Assembly (NCBI GenBank): GCA_022402525.1
Contig: JAKRSB010000089.1
Coordinates: 62,001-126,000 of the forward strand
Reading direction: 5' to 3'
Source of the DNA: Thermosynechococcaceae cyanobacterium MS004
GTDB taxonomy: Bacteria; Cyanobacteriota; Cyanobacteriia; Thermosynechococcales; Thermosynechococcaceae
Length of the DNA stretch: 64,000 nt
Every line of letters starts with the position of its first letter. The first letter of the stretch is position 1. A model generated the notes under the pieces. That model saw only the letters and a program-made list of their open reading frames with translations. It had not been told where the DNA came from and made no database searches. Shown here one piece after another: positions 34,169-42,051 of the stretch. The translations under genes and the position numbers were made by a program.

Positions 34169-35140
34169 ATGGTTGCCAACGCGATCGCCCATGCAGTACC
34201 TGTAACCGTTCTGACGGGCTACTTGGGAGCAGGTAAAACGACCTTGCTCAACCGTATTTTGACCCATGAGCATGGCAAAAAAGTGGCCGTCATTGTGAAT
34301 GAGTTTGGCGAAGTGGGTATTGATAATCAGCTTGTGATCAATGCCGATGAAGAAATCTTTGAGATGAATAACGGCTGTATCTGCTGCACGGTACGCGGTG
34401 ACCTGATTCGGATTATCAGCAACCTGATGCGGCGGCGGGATAAGTTTGACCATTTGGTCATTGAAACCACGGGGTTGGCTGACCCCGCTCCGGTGATTCA
34501 AACCTTTTTTATGGATGAAGAGGTGCAGTCCCAGAGCTTTCTAGATGCCGTAGTAACGGTGGTAGATGCCAAGCACATCTGGCAGCACTGGGAGGCAGAA
34601 GAAGCCCAGGAGCAGATTGCCTTTGCAGATGTCATTCTGCTCAATAAGGTTGATTTAGTCGATGCAGACACGCTAGATGAGCTGGAACGACGCATCCGCA
34701 GCATGAATGCCATGACCAAAATTTACCGCACCCGCAATGCAGAGATTGAGATGGACGATCTGCTAGGCGTTAAAGCCTTTGATCTTAATCGGGCATTAGA
34801 AATTGATCCCGAATTCTTAGGCGAAGATGCCCACGAGCATGATGAGACTGTCGGTTCTGTTGCAATTGTTGAATCCGGTGCTATTAGCGAGAAGCGCCTC
34901 AATGATTGGTTGGGAACACTGCTGCGGACGAAAGGGGCAGATATCTTTCGGATGAAAGGCATCTTAAATGTGAAGGGCGACGACAATCGCTTTGTGTTTC
35001 AAGGGGTGCATATGCTGTTTGATGGAAACCGCGATCGCCCTTGGCGTGCCAATGAAACTCGCAAGAACGAACTGGTCTTTATTGGTCGCAATCTCAACGA
35101 AACTGAGCTTAAAGAGGCATTTCGCAAGTGTTTGGTCTAA
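34169..35140 (+). CDS. COG0523 metallochaperone GTPase (CobW/ZagA-like)
   Basis: A 323-residue G3E GTPase. Walker A GYLGAGKT, the metal-binding CICCTV (C-x-C-C), ETTGLADPAP (switch II), and NKVDLVD (base recognition) are all intact; a CobW C-terminal domain follows (residues about 235-320: FRMKGILNVKGDDNRFVFQGVH). A short His/Glu stretch (DAHEHDE, near 220) lies in the linker. Family knowledge: COG0523 proteins hand metal to client enzymes, and zinc-linked members are induced by Zur under zinc shortage. The Zur-type box just upstream supports zinc. Start ATG 34169 has AAAGAGGA upstream; the TTG at 34142 lies inside the box. Confidence 0.93.
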   Translation: MVANAIAHAVPVTVLTGYLGAGKTTLLNRILTHEHGKKVAVIVNEFGEVGIDNQLVINADEEIFEMNNGCICCTVRGDLIRIISNLMRRRDKFDHLVIETTGLADPAPVIQTFFMDEEVQSQSFLDAVVTVVDAKHIWQHWEAEEAQEQIAFADVILLNKVDLVDADTLDELERRIRSMNAMTKIYRTRNAEIEMDDLLGVKAFDLNRALEIDPEFLGEDAHEHDETVGSVAIVESGAISEKRLNDWLGTLLRTKGADIFRMKGILNVKGDDNRFVFQGVHMLFDGNRDRPWRANETRKNELVFIGRNLNETELKEAFRKCLV

Positions 35141-36225
35141 AGCCTTCCGGTCGTCAGTCTTGGAAACAAACTTGGCGACATCAGCTTTCTGAATATGTGA
35201 CCCAAGTGGCCTGGTCGCCCGATGGCACCTTGTTAGCCGCCTGCTCTGCTGCGGGGGAAATTATCCTTCAGTCGTTTAGAAACCATACCCCTGGAGAATT
35301 GGTTGCTCTGGACGATGCGCCTGAGTCGATTAACCAGTTGGCGTTTTCTGCTGACGGTCAGTTTTTGGCTGCTGGAGACCAAGCGGGACAGGTGCGGATC
35401 TGGTCTAACCAAGGACACACCTTTACCCCGCTCATGACCCACAATCGAAAAGGCTACTGGGTTGAGCACCTGTGCTGGCATCCGACAGCGCCTCTGGTGG
35501 CGTTCAATGTGGGACATACGACTGAAGTCCTGAATGTCGCCACTCAATCTGTCGTTGCGAAGTTGGATTTTGAAAACTCTTCGGTGCTTTGCCTGACCTG
35601 GCATCCGACCAACGGGCAGCTAATCGTCGGCGGCTATCAGGGACTCAAAGTCTGGAATAGCCACAACTGGAATGAAGAGCCGTTGATTGGGGAGCTAGAT
35701 TCTGCAAGCTTGGAGATCGCCTGGTCCCCCGATGGGCGCTACCTCGCCTCAGGCAATCTGGATCGCACCATTACGGTTTTAGAGTGGTTGGGCCTCACAC
35801 CTGAATCAGTCCCTTGGGTGATGCGAGGGTTTCCAGGCAAAATTCGCCATCTTGCCTGGTCAAATGACCCTAGCCGTCCCAGTTCAATTCTCGCCTCAGC
35901 CAGCATTGAAGGCGTTGTCATTTGGGGACGTGACCCAGACCCAGCCATTGGATGGGAGGGACGGGTATTAGAGGGGCATACCCAAGCCGTAGAGGCGATC
36001 GCCTTTCAGCCCCAGACCCAACATCTCGCTTCAGCAAGTGCAGATGGATTCGTGAATATTTGGCAGAATGCTGAGCGCCTCACTCAATCACTGACGGGTG
36101 CGAATCAAGGGTTTTCCTGTCTCTGTTGGCACCCTCAAGGTCAATTTTTAGCCGCAGGTGGAAGTCAAGGGGGATTATTCATTTGGGCCCAATCTCAAGC
36201 AGGCAAAGGCTTCAGCAACGGTTAA
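35128..36225 (+). CDS. WD40-repeat protein coupled to a COG0523 gene
   Basis: A 365-residue beta-propeller. Blades are visible as repeated W-S/H-P-x-G-x-x-L/V-A and -V-x-x-W ends: VAWSPDGTLLAAC, LAFSADGQFLAAGDQAGQVRIW, LCWHPTAPLVAF, LTWHPTNGQLIVGGYQGLKVW, IAWSPDGRYLASG, IAFQPQTQHLASASADGFVNIW and LCWHPQGQFLAAGGSQGGLFIW, so seven. It overlaps the GTPase gene by 13 bp (GTG start 35128) and must be co-translated, so it is inside the same Zur-controlled unit. A scaffold for the metallochaperone or its client is a reasonable inference. No enzymatic motif is seen. Confidence 0.9.
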   Translation: MFGLKPSGRQSWKQTWRHQLSEYVTQVAWSPDGTLLAACSAAGEIILQSFRNHTPGELVALDDAPESINQLAFSADGQFLAAGDQAGQVRIWSNQGHTFTPLMTHNRKGYWVEHLCWHPTAPLVAFNVGHTTEVLNVATQSVVAKLDFENSSVLCLTWHPTNGQLIVGGYQGLKVWNSHNWNEEPLIGELDSASLEIAWSPDGRYLASGNLDRTITVLEWLGLTPESVPWVMRGFPGKIRHLAWSNDPSRPSSILASASIEGVVIWGRDPDPAIGWEGRVLEGHTQAVEAIAFQPQTQHLASASADGFVNIWQNAERLTQSLTGANQGFSCLCWHPQGQFLAAGGSQGGLFIWAQSQAGKGFSNG

Positions 36226-36273
36226 GCGCAACGCTTAAGATCGCGTTAATCAGATCGCGTTAATCAGGTCGCG

Positions 36274-36663
36274 CTAATCAGATTCATCTAAATGTTCTGA
36301 TGCATCACGATAGAGATTGAGAATGTGGCTATCTTTGAGGCTATAGAAAACATTTCGCCCCTGCTTGCTGTAGCGGACTAGGCGCATGGTTCGCAAAATG
36401 CGTAGCTGGTGAGAGACCGCCGATTCCGTCATTTCCACAACCTCTGCCAAGTCTCGTACCCGCATCTCCTGGACAGCCAAGGCAGACAAAATTCGCCAGC
36501 GATTTGGGTCGCCCAAAACCCCAAAAAACTCCGCCATCCGCTGCGCTTTGTCAACCGTTATGATGCGCTGCTTGAGGTCTTTTCCGTCCTGCACTGCTAT
36601 CGCCTCAGATACCCCCTCGTCCGTCAATGCGATCGCCCTGTGGACGTGATGATGATCGGGCAT
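36274..36663 (-). CDS. smtB: ArsR/SmtB-family zinc-responsive repressor
   Basis: A 129-residue winged-helix repressor. Recognition helix TESAVSHQLRILRTMRLV and wing RYSKQGRNVFYSL match SmtB. The alpha5 zinc site is complete: DSHILNLYRDASEHLDE gives D-x-H-x10-H-x2-E, the same spacing as D104/H106/H117/E120 of Synechococcus SmtB. The alpha3N cysteine site is missing: where SmtB has CVC, this has RVR (QEMRVRDLAE). The N-terminus has HHH. It is divergent from smtA with palindromic operators between them, so release by zinc is expected. Metals that need the alpha3N thiolates (Cd, Pb) should be sensed poorly. Confidence 0.92.
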   Translation of the reverse strand: MPDHHHVHRAIALTDEGVSEAIAVQDGKDLKQRIITVDKAQRMAEFFGVLGDPNRWRILSALAVQEMRVRDLAEVVEMTESAVSHQLRILRTMRLVRYSKQGRNVFYSLKDSHILNLYRDASEHLDESD

Positions 36664-36693
36664 AAAACCTGCGCAGAAAAACTTAAATCGTCA

Positions 36694-36717
36694 ATACATG
36701 AACAGTTGCTCATGTAT
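36694..36717. promoter_or_regulatory. SmtB-type operator 1
   Basis: ATACATGA, 8-base spacer, TCATGTAT, between smtB and smtA. It overlaps the region just upstream of the probable -10 element TATAGA at 36726. Confidence 0.75.
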
Positions 36718-36735
36718 TAGGCTACTATAGAAAAG

Positions 36736-36749
36736 TGAACACTTGTTCA
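36736..36749. promoter_or_regulatory. SmtB-type operator 2
   Basis: A perfect TGAACA-CT-TGTTCA palindrome, 37 bp before the smtA start. TGAACA...TGTTCA is the core of the SmtB/ZiaR 12-2-12 operator. Confidence 0.85.
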
Positions 36750-36786
36750 TGCTTCTTTCTTAACTATACTGACCCAGGAGTAGATT

Positions 36787-36954
36787 ATGACGACCGTGAC
36801 TCAAATGAAGTGCGCCTGCGAATCGTGCCTGTGCATTGTAGACCTTAGTTCAGCCCTCCAAAAAGACGAAAAGCCCTACTGTAGCGATGCCTGCGCTAAC
36901 GGACACCCTAGTGGTACAGGCTGCGGTCACACGGGCTGTGGCTGTCATCACTAA
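36787..36954 (+). CDS. smtA: Bacterial metallothionein SmtA
   Basis: A 55-residue Cys/His-rich protein. Cysteines at 9, 11, 14, 16, 32, 36, 46, 51 and 53 and histidines at 40 and 48 match the zinc-binding residues of the Synechococcus SmtA (KCACESCLC, YCSDACANGH, GCGHTGCGC). SmtA binds four zinc ions and buffers zinc excess. The frame is too short for a length-filtered search. AGGAG lies seven bases before ATG 36787. The divergent repressor and two operators explain its control. It stands in the middle of the Zur-controlled genes. Confidence 0.97.
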   Translation: MTTVTQMKCACESCLCIVDLSSALQKDEKPYCSDACANGHPSGTGCGHTGCGCHH

Positions 36955-36958
36955 AAGT

Positions 36959-37483
36959 CTAAGAAAGCCAGCCCGAACGGTGCTGTAGCTTTAAGCCTGT
37001 ATTCATTCGCGACAAGTGCATTGCTAATGAGCTGGCTTGCCGTCTAAGTGGGTTAGCGCTTGACTGGATCTCAATCAACCCAGAGTCATTTTCTATGCCC
37101 TTTTCTGAGCTATAGTTGCGCTCTCGAATATCCAGCATGATATCAATCAGTTGCTGAGCATTGGGGGCTTTTTTGACTGCAACAGCAAGCTTGTCTGTTT
37201 CTTCATCCAAAATAGCTTGAGCCTGCTGTTCAGTTTTGGCAAGACTGAGGCGAGCTACAAATGTTTTTAAGCCACTGCGCAGAATACCCGCTTCCGCAGA
37301 GCTGGGGAGCTGCTCAATGGTGGATTGAATCTCTCGCTGGGCTGCAGCAATTCTCGGCATCGAATTTAGCTGAACGTCGCGCGTGTCTAAGGTCGTTATG
37401 GGCTGAACAACGGCAGTTGGAGGAACGTCAGAGACAGGAACCATAAACGTAAATACCGAGACAACCAGACATGAGACACACAT
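36959..37483 (-). CDS. Hypothetical exported protein
   Basis: A 174-residue protein with a hydrophobic N-terminus (CLVVSVFTFMVPV) that could be a signal peptide or anchor. The rest is helical and polar (IAAAQREIQSTIEQL, KTEQQAQAILDEETDKLAVAVKKA). No family is recognised. GGAGAAG is eight bases before ATG 37483. It converges on smtA with only 4 bp between the stop codons, so no terminator separates them. Confidence 0.65.
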   Translation of the reverse strand: MCVSCLVVSVFTFMVPVSDVPPTAVVQPITTLDTRDVQLNSMPRIAAAQREIQSTIEQLPSSAEAGILRSGLKTFVARLSLAKTEQQAQAILDEETDKLAVAVKKAPNAQQLIDIMLDIRERNYSSEKGIENDSGLIEIQSSANPLRRQASSLAMHLSRMNTGLKLQHRSGWLS

Positions 37484-37716
37484 ACGCGAACTTCTCCAAC
37501 GTCGTTTATTCTAAACCTGCGGTTCTTTCCGTTCTGAGCGGCTTTCTTTTCCCCCTTCCCATCAATTTTAATCTCTGTTGAGCGTTTGGTTGGTCTGTAA
37601 TAGCAACCAAGCGCTCTGCCATCAGGAAAATCGCGCCAGGGTAGAGAGATTGGGACAGTGGCGATCGCTGATTTGCTGGGGTTAATGCAGAAAACTATCG
37701 ATCCCAGCAACGTTAG

Positions 37717-38076
37717 TTAAACGACAAGTTGCTGAAGTAGGAGTGGGGCTTCACGGAAGAAACAACTTCTGGCCCCCGTATGACAGGCAACATTGCCCAC
37801 CTGCTCAATTTTTAAAAGCAGTGCATCTGCGTCACAGTCATAGGAGAGAGACTTGACCTTCTGAAGGTGCCCAGAAGTGGCCCCTTTATGCCAGAGTTCG
37901 GAGCGGGAACGGCTCCAGTAGTGAACTTCACCAGTTTTGACGGTCTGTTGGATAGAGTCCCGATTCATCCAGGCCATCATGAGTACGGTGCCATCTTGGT
38001 GATCTTGGGCGATCGCCGGAATCAGCCCCTGCTCATTAAATTTCAGCGTATCCAGCCAAAGTATTTCTTGATTCAT
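37717..38076 (-). CDS. hisI: Phosphoribosyl-AMP cyclohydrolase (stand-alone HisI)
   Basis: A 119-residue enzyme for the third step of histidine biosynthesis (PR-AMP ring opening). It is HisI only; no HisE pyrophosphohydrolase domain follows. Mg site DCDAD (near residue 80) and zinc ligands Cys in DCDAD, ACHTG and RSCFF are all kept, so it should still need zinc. It overlaps the COG0523 gene upstream by ATGA. Family knowledge: stand-alone HisI next to COG0523 is a recurring Zur-regulon pattern, thought to be a low-zinc copy served by the chaperone. Whether another HisIE exists elsewhere cannot be told. Confidence 0.95.
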   Translation of the reverse strand: MNQEILWLDTLKFNEQGLIPAIAQDHQDGTVLMMAWMNRDSIQQTVKTGEVHYWSRSRSELWHKGATSGHLQKVKSLSYDCDADALLLKIEQVGNVACHTGARSCFFREAPLLLQQLVV

Positions 38077-39041
38077 GATGCTGTACCGAGGCAGTTGGTT
38101 AAAAGCTGCTGGAGATTGAGCGGATTCAGATTACGGCCAATCCAAACCAGTTGCGTTTTGGGTGGGGTATGCCATTCGTCGCTATCAAGACTGATACGCT
38201 TGCCGCTGAGCTGAAACAGATGGCGGTCGGGGCTATCCTCAATACGTAAAATCCCTTTACCGCGAAAGACTTCTTGGGGGAGCTGGTAGTCTAAAAACTG
38301 CTGGAATTTCCGCAGGCTGACGGGGCGATCGCTCTCAAAAGAAACCGCCATATAGCCCTCATTTAAGGTTTGGGGAATCGTTTTCTGCTGATCCGATGCG
38401 GGCGCTGTACAGAAATCTGAATCATGCAGCTTAATATCTAAAATCAGCGGTAGCGGCACCTGACCGTAGCTCATTCTCACAATTCTAGGATTCGGCTTGA
38501 TGGTGTGGAGATACTGCTCTAGGGCTTCAAGGGTGGTTTCCGTTACCAGATCGGTCTTATTGAGCAGAATCATATCGCTGTAGGCAATCTGCCGATAGGC
38601 AATTTCGCTGCCGAAATGCTCTGGCGTAAAAGCTTCTGCATCTACCACAGTCAAAATGGCGTCAACACGGGTAAAGTTCCAAAGCTCAGTCGCCAGAAAG
38701 GTGGTGGCGATCGGAAGGGGGTCAGCAATGCCCGTGGTTTCCACAATGAGGGAGTCAATGCGATCGCGGTGGGCCAAAATGCGAAAGACTGCCTCGCTCA
38801 GATTGTTGTTAATGGTGCAGCAGATACAGCCATTGGTTAGCTCAATGACGTCTTCATCGACCGCAATCAGAAGCTGACTGTCAATATTGATATCCCCAAA
38901 CTCATTGACCAACACCGCAACGCGCCCATGGGGGAACTGTTTGAGAATTTCATTGAGGAGCGTCGTTTTACCGCTGCCTAAAAAGCCCGTAATGAGGGTA
39001 ACGGGCAGTTTAGCTTCGGGCATCAGAGGGCGCTCAAACAT
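38073..39041 (-). CDS. COG0523 metallochaperone GTPase
   Basis: A 322-residue G3E GTPase with [24 protein letters not shown] and NKTDLV all intact and a CobW C-terminal domain ([24 protein letters not shown]). It lacks the His-rich insert of its paralogue at 39750 but is otherwise very close to it (for example [14 protein letters not shown] in both), so the two arose by duplication. It starts with TAATG overlapping the folE stop and ends ATGA overlapping hisI, so folE, this GTPase and hisI are translated as one unit. The probable clients are those two enzymes. Confidence 0.94.
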   Translation of the reverse strand: MFERPLMPEAKLPVTLITGFLGSGKTTLLNEILKQFPHGRVAVLVNEFGDINIDSQLLIAVDEDVIELTNGCICCTINNNLSEAVFRILAHRDRIDSLIVETTGIADPLPIATTFLATELWNFTRVDAILTVVDAEAFTPEHFGSEIAYRQIAYSDMILLNKTDLVTETTLEALEQYLHTIKPNPRIVRMSYGQVPLPLILDIKLHDSDFCTAPASDQQKTIPQTLNEGYMAVSFESDRPVSLRKFQQFLDYQLPQEVFRGKGILRIEDSPDRHLFQLSGKRISLDSDEWHTPPKTQLVWIGRNLNPLNLQQLLTNCLGTAS

Positions 39042-39691
39042 TAGCGCAGTTGAGAAGAACGCTGAATCAGACTCATAAATTCTTGACGGGTACGAGCATC
39101 ATCCGCAAAGATCCCGCGCATGGCGCTCGTTGCTGTCCAAGATCCGGGCTTTTGCACCCCGCGCATCACCATACACATGTGGGTAGCCTCCACCACCACA
39201 GCTACTCCCTGAGGCTGAAGCAAGCCTTGAAGAGCATCAGCAATTTGGGCAGTCAAGCGCTCCTGTACCTGTAAGCGTCGTCCATACATTTCACAAATAC
39301 GGGCAATTTTAGAGAGGCCAATTACCTTGCCGTTAGGGATGTAGGCCACATGGGCACGACCCAAAATCGGTAGGATATGGTGCTCACAGGAGCTAAACAA
39401 GTCAATATCGCGCACTAGAACCATTTCATCGGTATTTTCGGTAAAGACGGCACCGTTGAGAAGTTCATCGAGGGACTGCTGATAGCCAGAGGTCAAAAAC
39501 TTGAGCGCTTTGACCACCCGTTTTGGGGTATCCAGCAGCCCTTCTCGATCTGGATCTTCCCCCAGGCCAATCAGAAGCGTACGGACAGCCTGCCGCATAT
39601 CTTCTTCGGTGACAGGAGGATGGGAGGGAGACTTTAGCGCCAGCTCAAGGCTTTCAACGGGAGACAGATCGGAAGAATTAGAGGGGGTCAT
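39041..39691 (-). CDS. folE: GTP cyclohydrolase I (FolE type IA)
   Basis: A 216-residue enzyme making dihydroneopterin triphosphate from GTP for folate and pterin synthesis. The zinc ligands are present: Cys in SSCEHH, His of the same motif, and Cys in HMCMVMRG. The family stretch [22 protein letters not shown] and [10 protein letters not shown] are normal. The zinc-independent IB type (FolE2) would lack these, so this copy still needs zinc. Its location between two COG0523 GTPases under a Zur-type box suggests it is a copy supplied by a chaperone. Start is ATG 39691. Confidence 0.96.
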   Translation of the reverse strand: MTPSNSSDLSPVESLELALKSPSHPPVTEEDMRQAVRTLLIGLGEDPDREGLLDTPKRVVKALKFLTSGYQQSLDELLNGAVFTENTDEMVLVRDIDLFSSCEHHILPILGRAHVAYIPNGKVIGLSKIARICEMYGRRLQVQERLTAQIADALQGLLQPQGVAVVVEATHMCMVMRGVQKPGSWTATSAMRGIFADDARTRQEFMSLIQRSSQLR

Positions 39692-39749
39692 AAACTATCT
39701 CGAAATGAGGTGGATTGGACAGCAAGCACGGAAAGGGTTCTGGACTCCA

Positions 39750-40880
39750 TCAAGAAGACAGAACGGCCTTAGCGCCAGATAGGGCAGGTTCTAGGCAGTT
39801 ATTTAAGTCTGCTTTTAGCTGCTCAGGATTCAAATTGCGCCCAATCAGCACAAGCTGATTGGTGGGGGGCACTTTCCATTCATCGGTTGCCATGTCATAG
39901 CGCTTGCCGCTGAGCTGAAAGATATAGCGCAACTGGCTTTCCCTAAACCACAGCAGACCCTTGGCGCGAAATACATCATCGGGCAGGTGGAAATCTAGAA
40001 AATTCTGGAACCCCGTCAGAGAAAACGGGCGATCGCTCTGAAAGGACACCGAAATAAACCCATCATTGTCCAAGTGCGCCGAGTGGTGATGATGATGCTC
40101 ATGATCGTGGTGATGCCCATCGTGATGCCGATCGTGATGATGTTCAGCGTGGTGATGCCCATCGTGATGGTGTTCGTCGTGATGATGAGCCTGATCTTGT
40201 TCCGTTTGGCAAATTTCTTCTTCGACTAAATCGGCATAAGCGGTGGGGTTGTTGTAACCCACATCTAGGATCAACGGTAGCGATACTTTGCCATATTCAG
40301 AGCGCAAAATTCGCGCCCCTGGTTTGACTTCACGGATTTCCGCTTCTAGCGCAATCACCCTTGCTTCCGGCACAAGATCGGTTTTATTCAGCACGATGAT
40401 GTCGCCGTAGATAATTTGCTTGGCGGCAGCTTCGCTATCAAAATGCTCTGGGGTAAAGGTTTCAGAATCTACCAGCGTCAAAATCGAGTCAACGCGGGTT
40501 AAGTCTCGTAAATCCGTCCCTAAAAAGGTCAGCACAATCGGGAGAGGGTCTGCGATACCCGTGGTTTCAATCACCATGTAGTCCACCTTGTCTGGACGCT
40601 CTAGGATGTTGTAGACAGCTTCCACCAAGTTGTCATTGATGGTGCAGCAGATACAGCCGTTGCTCAGCTCTACCATGCCCTCATCAATCGACACTAAGAG
40701 CTGACTGTCGATGTTGATATCGCCAAACTCGTTGACTAAGACCGCAATTTTGAGGTCAGACTGATTTTCTAAAATGTGATTCAACAGCGTGGTTTTACCG
40801 CTGCCGAGAAACCCCGTGAGAATGGTAACGGGCATCCCCCGCTTGGGAAGATCGAGAGGCGGCGTGGAAGGTGAAAACAT
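39750..40880 (-). CDS. COG0523 metallochaperone GTPase with large His tract
   Basis: A 376-residue G3E GTPase: [30 protein letters not shown] and the CobW C-terminal domain (FRAKGLLWFRESQLRYIFQL). Between the domains (about residues 225-270) lies a His/Asp/Glu tract with 24 His in about 40 residues, a typical zinc-binding or storage insert. It is paralogous to the gene at 38073. ATG 40880 is used with GGAG about ten bases upstream; the longer GTG start at 40922 adds a short hydrophobic piece that is not conserved. It follows the DUF1830 gene in the same operon. Confidence 0.94.
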   Translation of the reverse strand: MFSPSTPPLDLPKRGMPVTILTGFLGSGKTTLLNHILENQSDLKIAVLVNEFGDINIDSQLLVSIDEGMVELSNGCICCTINDNLVEAVYNILERPDKVDYMVIETTGIADPLPIVLTFLGTDLRDLTRVDSILTLVDSETFTPEHFDSEAAAKQIIYGDIIVLNKTDLVPEARVIALEAEIREVKPGARILRSEYGKVSLPLILDVGYNNPTAYADLVEEEICQTEQDQAHHHDEHHHDGHHHAEHHHDRHHDGHHHDHEHHHHHSAHLDNDGFISVSFQSDRPFSLTGFQNFLDFHLPDDVFRAKGLLWFRESQLRYIFQLSGKRYDMATDEWKVPPTNQLVLIGRNLNPEQLKADLNNCLEPALSGAKAVLSS

Positions 40881-40925
40881 CACAATGGCTCCTAAGACAA
40901 AACTGAGAGGAAAGGACGACACACC

Positions 40926-41162
40926 CTAGGCGGGAGCATGAACCTCTGACGGCACAGCAAGGCTGGCGCAAGGAATGCGATCTGACAAGATGGCGCTAAC
41001 CACGACTCCGGTATGAATTTCTAGGTGTGCCTCTGGCGTTGCCTCAAACAGAATGCAGACGTTGGGGAAAACGACCCGCTCAAAATATCCCCTGGGTAAA
41101 TCGACAATTCGCACTATCTGGACGCTGTGGGTGGTGTTGGTATAGCGGCAAAGCAAATCCAT
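40926..41162 (-). CDS. DUF1830 protein
   Basis: A 78-residue protein of the cyanobacteria-specific DUF1830 family: MDLLCRYTNTTHSVQIVRI, FERVVFP, LFEATPEAHLEIHTG and ILSDRIPCASL. Function is unknown. It is the first gene after Zur-type box 3 and probably the leader gene of the operon DUF1830 - COG0523(His) - folE - COG0523 - hisI. ATG 41162 is used; the frame extends seven codons further to a TTG that has no support. The two Cys (one near each end) may be metal-related, but this is only a guess. Confidence 0.88.
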   Translation of the reverse strand: MDLLCRYTNTTHSVQIVRIVDLPRGYFERVVFPNVCILFEATPEAHLEIHTGVVVSAILSDRIPCASLAVPSEVHAPA

Positions 41163-41227
41163 TGGCGATCCGTGATGCGTCAAGATTCAAGGAGTGGCTT
41201 CCCCAAGATGACTCAATTCTAACAAAC

Positions 41228-41246
41228 AATGATAACGATTATCATT
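41228..41246. promoter_or_regulatory. Zur/Fur-type box 3 (best copy)
   Basis: AATGATAA-CGA-TTATCATT, a perfect 8-3-8 inverted repeat, 66 bp upstream of the DUF1830 start and just at the stop codon of the metallophosphatase-like gene at 41242. Confidence 0.92.
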
Positions 41247-42048
41247 CGTTTTTCTTCTGATTCATTTCAAGTCGCGGAGGTCGAGCACGTTGTTTTGCTG
41301 CGATTGTTTTGCTGCGATTTGGCAGTCGAAATCCTTTGAAATGTCCATACCGCACGGTCTGGAACTGGACGCGATTCGTCCCAGGGTCGTAGAGGGTATA
41401 GGTGGCTTCTCCTGCTGTCCGCCCCACGTTGCCCACGCCTACAATTTGACGAGCAGTGATCGTCACGGATTGGGTCTGGGCAGCGTGGTTCAGGGTTTGA
41501 ATTGTGGAGGCGATCGCACTTTCCTTAATCTCATACTGAAAGGCCAGCCCAGACCGTCCACAGAATAGGTTGTTTGCCCCAAACCGCAGCAGCCGATCTA
41601 GCAAAATCTGTACTGGAGTCTCTGGGGTCAGCGTATCTTCTACGCCCACTGAACTCCCGTGAACCAGCAGACAGTCGAGTTCATAGATGCCAAATTCTAG
41701 AGATCGCATCCACTCCACGGTTTGACGCGACACCGAATCCCAGAGGGTTTTCACCATCGGCATTCCATATTTTTCAATCAGCGAGGTTGGCTCACTGATG
41801 CGCCCCAGCCCATACAAAATTAAGCACTGCTCTTCCCACCAGCCCAGGCAAATTTGAGGTTCAAGCTCCCCCCGTCGCTGCTTTTGAATGCGCTGCACAA
41901 GCGCTTCGCTCTCAGGGTGAGGGCCAACCACATCTCCCAGCAGGTAAAGGGAGCTAACGGGGTGCCGCTGTCGTTTAATATCCGCTAAAACCGCTTCGTA
42001 GGCCGTAAGGTTGCCTTCGATGCCGCTTAAAATCGCCCAATATTCCAT
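41242..42048 (-). CDS. Degenerate metallophosphatase-fold protein
   Basis: A 268-residue protein of the calcineurin-like phosphoesterase fold (YfcE-like family) in which nearly every metal ligand has changed. The D-x-H motif is LSGIEGN (normal SDIHGN), GD is kept in YLLGDVVGPHP, the GNHD motif is LGWWEEQ, and the final GHTH motif is CGRSG; only LLVHGSS is kept. Catalysis by a two-metal mechanism is thus unlikely. It starts 3 bp after the stop of its better preserved paralogue at 42052, and ends in a basic tail (RSKTIAAKQRARPPR). A regulatory or scaffold role is inferred. Confidence 0.85.
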   Translation of the reverse strand: MEYWAILSGIEGNLTAYEAVLADIKRQRHPVSSLYLLGDVVGPHPESEALVQRIQKQRRGELEPQICLGWWEEQCLILYGLGRISEPTSLIEKYGMPMVKTLWDSVSRQTVEWMRSLEFGIYELDCLLVHGSSVGVEDTLTPETPVQILLDRLLRFGANNLFCGRSGLAFQYEIKESAIASTIQTLNHAAQTQSVTITARQIVGVGNVGRTAGEATYTLYDPGTNRVQFQTVRYGHFKGFRLPNRSKTIAAKQRARPPRLEMNQKKNE

Positions 42049-42051
42049 AAC

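Noticed and set aside
37396-37710. 104-codon minus-strand frame upstream of the exported hypothetical protein
   Set aside because: Overlaps the supported gene at 36959-37483 in another frame and has no protein-like features.
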